NCBI GenBank assembly: GCA_023440945.1
Contig: JAEZRL010000145.1
Location: 1-9,515, forward strand
DNA length: 9,515 nucleotides
Source of the DNA: Bacteroidota bacterium
GTDB taxonomy: Bacteria; Bacteroidota; Bacteroidia; Chitinophagales; Chitinophagaceae
Direction: 5' to 3'
This document shows, piece after piece, positions 6,754-9,515 of the stretch. A program made the translations under genes and the position numbers. How positions within the stretch are numbered: the stretch's first letter is position 1; every line of letters starts with the position of its first letter. The notes beneath the pieces are model-generated. The model did no database searches. It had not been told where the DNA came from and saw only the letters and a list, made by a program, of their open reading frames with translations.

Positions 6754-7875
6754 TCATAAGCATTCTAAAATGCCATTCCACAGGAGGTTAGCGGTATTTT
6801 CCCAAGAGAATAGAGTTTTTTGCTTCTTTCCTTTTTCAATTAGTTCACATCTTAGGGAATCATCTCGATATATCCTTCCCATTGCTACCGATAGCTGTTC
6901 AACGTTATATGGATCAACTAATAAAGCTGCATCTCCAGCTACTTCGGGTATTGAAGTTACGTTCGAGCATATAACAGGTACATTACATTGCATTGCTTCT
7001 ATTACGGGTATACCAAAACCTTCAAATAAAGGAACAAACACCATTGCATAAGCGGAACCAAGAACAGCATTAATCTTTTCATCAGGAACCCGTCCTGTAA
7101 AAATTACATCTCCTTTAAACATCATTCCATCATATACCGTATATATATCAGACACTTTGTACATCTCTTTTCCTGCAATTACTAATTTAAAAGGAGATTT
7201 AGTTCTTTTTTTAAATAGTTCAAAGGCTTGCAGCAGTCTTAGAATATTCTTTCGTGGCTGGAGAGAACCGATGAATATAAAATAATTTTCGCCGTCAGTT
7301 AATTCTGATTTTGTTTTATTTGTTTCATCCTCCGGAACAGGTGTAAAAAAGCTATTAACTCCATTATAAACTACATCTATTTTATCAGGAGCTATACCAT
7401 AGGCATTAATTATATCTAATTTACTGTAGGTAGAAACAGTTCCAATACGAGAAGCTTTTTTTGCAAACTTTGGAAAAAAGCTGTTATAATAAATCCGGGC
7501 CTTCCAATTTAGGTAAGAAGAGTTATGAAAGAAATTGATATCATGAATAACAGCGTATTGCTTGCCATTCCATCCGATGCATAATGAACCATCAGGTGAA
7601 AGAAACAGATCGGGTTTTATTTCCCTGAGTTTTCTCCGAACAGACCACTGTTGCCAGAAAATCTTTAAGAAAATACTTTTCGCTTTGGGCTTTACGTGAT
7701 GTGCTATAACATTGGTGTTGAAAATGAACTCATCTTCAATTGCGGAGTCAAATAGAAAGTGGAACTCTACTTCCGGGTTTTGTTCAACGATATGTTTTAA
7801 TGTATTATAGGCAAACCAGCCCATTCCATACATATCATTTTTTCTGAGTAATTGTGCGTTTACTGCAATCTTCAT
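6754..7875 (-). CDS. GT4-family glycosyltransferase (GT-B fold)
   Basis: This cytoplasmic retaining glycosyltransferase of about 373 residues starts with MKIAVNAQLL, followed by a glycine-rich MYGMGWF segment. The C-terminal domain begins near FIFIGSLQPRKNILRLL, a typical GT4 segment for NDP-sugar phosphate binding. It contains the EX7E pair in FEGFGIPVIEAM (Glu285 and Glu293 from this start), then SIPEVAGDAALLVDP. The overall pattern is that of mannosyl- or rhamnosyl-type transferases of polysaccharide clusters, but the sugar cannot be read from sequence. An in-frame ATG at 7899 adds eight residues (MHIKNQRF). The start at 7875 is preferred because conserved sequence begins there and a candidate promoter lies close upstream of 7899. 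The gene is convergent with LicD-2, 24 bp apart with no clear terminator hairpin, so transcripts may overlap. Confidence 0.9.
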   Translation of the reverse strand: MKIAVNAQLLRKNDMYGMGWFAYNTLKHIVEQNPEVEFHFLFDSAIEDEFIFNTNVIAHHVKPKAKSIFLKIFWQQWSVRRKLREIKPDLFLSPDGSLCIGWNGKQYAVIHDINFFHNSSYLNWKARIYYNSFFPKFAKKASRIGTVSTYSKLDIINAYGIAPDKIDVVYNGVNSFFTPVPEDETNKTKSELTDGENYFIFIGSLQPRKNILRLLQAFELFKKRTKSPFKLVIAGKEMYKVSDIYTVYDGMMFKGDVIFTGRVPDEKINAVLGSAYAMVFVPLFEGFGIPVIEAMQCNVPVICSNVTSIPEVAGDAALLVDPYNVEQLSVAMGRIYRDDSLRCELIEKGKKQKTLFSWENTANLLWNGILECL

Positions 7876-7921
7876 AAATCTTTGATTCTTTATATGCATA
7901 ATGATCCATAGAAAATCTTCA

Positions 7922-7929
7922 CAAAGTTA
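7922..7929 (-). promoter_or_regulatory. Candidate -7 box for the GT4 gene
   Basis: Read on the minus strand this is TAACTTTG, matching the Bacteroidota TAnnTTTG element. Transcription would begin around 7915, leaving about 40 nt before the ATG at 7875 but only about 15 nt before the alternative ATG at 7899, which mildly favours the shorter protein. A TTTG (CAAA at 7956-7959 on the plus strand) could be the -33 element, but its 26-bp spacing is long. Confidence 0.45.
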
Positions 7930-8077
7930 ATAGAAATGAGTAGTTGCTTTTCTTACAAATGGTTTAATATCTGTCGTCGAAGATTAATGTGCCTAATAGC
8001 ATAACAAAACATTCCTTAAAAAGAACTGAATGAAAATTAAAAAAACATTCTTTCAGTAGTTGTTCTTTACAATAGCA

Positions 8078-8085
8078 TAAATTTG
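8078..8085 (+). promoter_or_regulatory. Candidate -7 box for the ABC exporter gene
   Basis: TAAATTTG matches the TAnnTTTG element in the direction of the exporter. A TTG at 8060-8062 lies upstream with a rather short 15-bp gap. A transcript from here would carry a leader of roughly 145 nt that includes the 8122-8133 palindrome. Confidence 0.4.
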
Positions 8086-8121
8086 CCGCGCCAACTAATT
8101 TTGGAGTGTTCAATTAACGCA

Positions 8122-8133
8122 ATGTAATTACAT
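8122..8133. promoter_or_regulatory. 12-bp perfect palindrome ATGTAATTACAT
   Basis: This fully self-complementary site lies about 37 bp downstream of the TAAATTTG box and about 100 bp upstream of the exporter start. That location would suit a dimeric repressor operator. The surrounding DNA is very AT-rich, which raises the chance expectation, so the role is uncertain. Confidence 0.25.
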
Positions 8134-8235
8134 GAAGTAAATTAATAACTGTTCAATTCTTTAAACAGTGTCCAAATTTAATAGTGTGATTAATTGGCGG
8201 CGTGAATTAGATTAATAGCAGAACAAATTATTGCA

Positions 8236-9515
8236 GTGAAAAAAGGGTTCAAAAACAACTTCTGGGGTTACTTCGTTTTTTTCTATAACAGAGCGGGTTA
8301 CAAATTGTTGATCAATTTTTTCCTTTGCATCATTGTTGGTTTTTTTGATGGAATGGGCCTGGCTATGTTCATGCCTTTGCTGCAATCGGTGGATAGTAAT
8401 GGGAGTGGTTCAACCAAACATTCCCTCGGGCAGCTCCATCACCTTACCGATGCAATTGAAAGCATGGGCTTTGAGTTAAACCTGAATACTGTGCTGATGA
8501 TCCTGTTAATCATTTTTGTGCTGAAAGGGATGATTAAATTTATACAGTTGAACTACCAGGTGAATTTGCGCCAAAGCATGATAAGAAAGCTACGTATCAA
8601 CATGGTTAACCAATTGCGGCAATTGCGCTATAACCGCTTTTTGCAGTTTGACAGCGGTAAGATACAGAACATTTTTACGACGGAGATGCAGCGGCTCTAT
8701 CAAAGCATCAACTATTACTTGAACTCCGGCCAGGGAGTAGTGATGCTGGTAACCTATATTGTCCTGGCTTTTTTAGCCAATTATCAGTTTGCGCTTTTGG
8801 TAGCCATTGGTGCTGCTTTATCCAATTTATTTTACCGGAGAGTATATATAGCTACAAAAAGGGCATCTGCACAAATTTCAAGGAAAGGCAATAAGTTCAA
8901 CGGCTTTTTAATACAGGCAGTGCATCATTTTAAATATTTAAAATCCACTAATTATTTCAGTGTTTATTCTGTTAAACTGAAAGAGGTTATCAGGGAAACA
9001 GAGACACTTAATAAAAAAATCGGCCTTTATAATTCCATCACGAAAAGTTTAAAAGAACCAAGTATAGTGATCATTGTTTTGATTGTGATCAAACTCCAGC
9101 TTACCCTTTTGGGTGGCAGCCTGAGTTCTATACTTTTAAGTTTGTTGCTTTTTTACCGGGCACTGGCTTTACTGGTGGAGATCCAGAACAACTGGCAGCA
9201 GTTTATTAATAATGTTGGCTCCATCAATTCTGTTATTGAATTTTCCCAGGAGATGAAAGAGGAGGAGGAGGCGCAGCCTTCCACTATATTTAATTCTCTA
9301 AACAGTGACCTTCACCTAAAAGACTTATCGTTTTCTTTTGGCACCCACAAGGTTTTGGATAATATCAATATCAGGATACCTAAAAATCAAACCATTGCTT
9401 TTGTTGGAGAAAGCGGATCAGGTAAAACCACACTTGCCAATATTATTACTTCTTTGATCATGCCGGAAAAGGGTGAGGTTTTGGCAGATGGTGTATCCCT
9501 GAGGGAATATAATTT
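8236..9515 (+). CDS. ABC exporter/flippase, fused permease-ATPase (partial at right edge)
   Basis: The frame is open from GTG 8236 to the window edge: 426 codons, with the end outside. The N-terminal part (about 20-340) is an ABC exporter membrane domain with hydrophobic spans near 23-49, 84-103, 167-200 and 276-316. The ATPase domain starts near 358 (LHLKDLSFSFG), with Walker A GESGSGKT at 391-398; signature and Walker B motifs lie beyond the edge. This one-chain exporter layout matches MsbA-like and PglK-like proteins, which flip lipids or lipid-linked oligosaccharides across the inner membrane using ATP. Beside glycan-building genes, transport of a lipid-linked glycan is a reasonable inference; peptide or lipid export is an alternative. 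GTG is chosen because an in-frame TGA stands at 8203-8205 and the first in-frame ATG would remove the first membrane span. Confidence 0.85.
   Translation, partial: MKKGFKNNFWGYFVFFYNRAGYKLLINFFLCIIVGFFDGMGLAMFMPLLQSVDSNGSGSTKHSLGQLHHLTDAIESMGFELNLNTVLMILLIIFVLKGMIKFIQLNYQVNLRQSMIRKLRINMVNQLRQLRYNRFLQFDSGKIQNIFTTEMQRLYQSINYYLNSGQGVVMLVTYIVLAFLANYQFALLVAIGAALSNLFYRRVYIATKRASAQISRKGNKFNGFLIQAVHHFKYLKSTNYFSVYSVKLKEVIRETETLNKKIGLYNSITKSLKEPSIVIIVLIVIKLQLTLLGGSLSSILLSLLLFYRALALLVEIQNNWQQFINNVGSINSVIEFSQEMKEEEEAQPSTIFNSLNSDLHLKDLSFSFGTHKVLDNINIRIPKNQTIAFVGESGSGKTTLANIITSLIMPEKGEVLADGVSLREYN

Larger units (their letters stand above)
7900..8235. other. Divergent intergenic region between the GT4 gene and the ABC exporter
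   Basis: This 336-bp, very AT-rich stretch separates two divergent genes. It carries one TAnnTTTG box in each direction and a 12-bp perfect palindrome at 8122-8133 (listed separately). The octamer GTTCAATT occurs twice, at 8108-8115 and 8151-8158. Stop codons in the exporter's frame (last at 8203-8205) show that the exporter does not begin further upstream. No coding sequence or RNA gene was recognised. Confidence 0.7.

Overview
The window looks like chromosomal DNA from a member of the Bacteroidota, probably a Chitinophagales/Chitinophagaceae-type organism. The grounds are the AT-rich composition, the typical N-terminus of a large secreted beta-repeat protein of that phylum on the left, intergenic TAnnTTTG boxes (the Bacteroidota -7 promoter element), and mostly weak Shine-Dalgarno sequences. 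No RNA gene, CRISPR array, insertion sequence or attachment site was seen.

Layout. Positions 1-1413 (minus) are the first 471 codons of a secreted repeat protein that runs off the left edge. They carry two tandem 567-bp units, part of which is nearly identical between copies. Positions 1414-1958 are a divergent intergenic region. From about 2019 to 6729 (plus) lies a compact five-gene operon: a fused cytidylyltransferase/short-chain reductase of the CDP-ribitol synthase type, a LicD-family phosphotransferase, a CDP-glycerol-type cytidylyltransferase, a glycerol-1-phosphate-dehydrogenase-like protein, and a second LicD paralogue. A convergent GT4 glycosyltransferase follows at 6754-7875/7899 (minus). 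After a second divergent intergenic region (7900-8235) comes the 5' part of an ABC exporter/flippase, which runs off the right edge.

How the genes may work together (inference from family knowledge). The operon reads as two parallel modules. Each has a reductase making an alditol phosphate, a cytidylyltransferase activating it to a CDP-alditol, and a LicD-type enzyme able to transfer the phospho-alditol to a glycan. Module 1 would be ribulose-5-P to ribitol-5-P to CDP-ribitol to LicD-1. Module 2 would be dihydroxyacetone-P to glycerol-1-P to CDP-glycerol to LicD-2. Together with the glycosyltransferase and the flippase-like exporter, this suggests a surface glycan decorated with ribitol-phosphate and glycerol-phosphate, resembling teichoic acid but in an outer-membrane bacterium. 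The logic parallels the animal ISPD-fukutin-FKRP pathway on alpha-dystroglycan. Substrates and acceptors are predictions and have not been shown.
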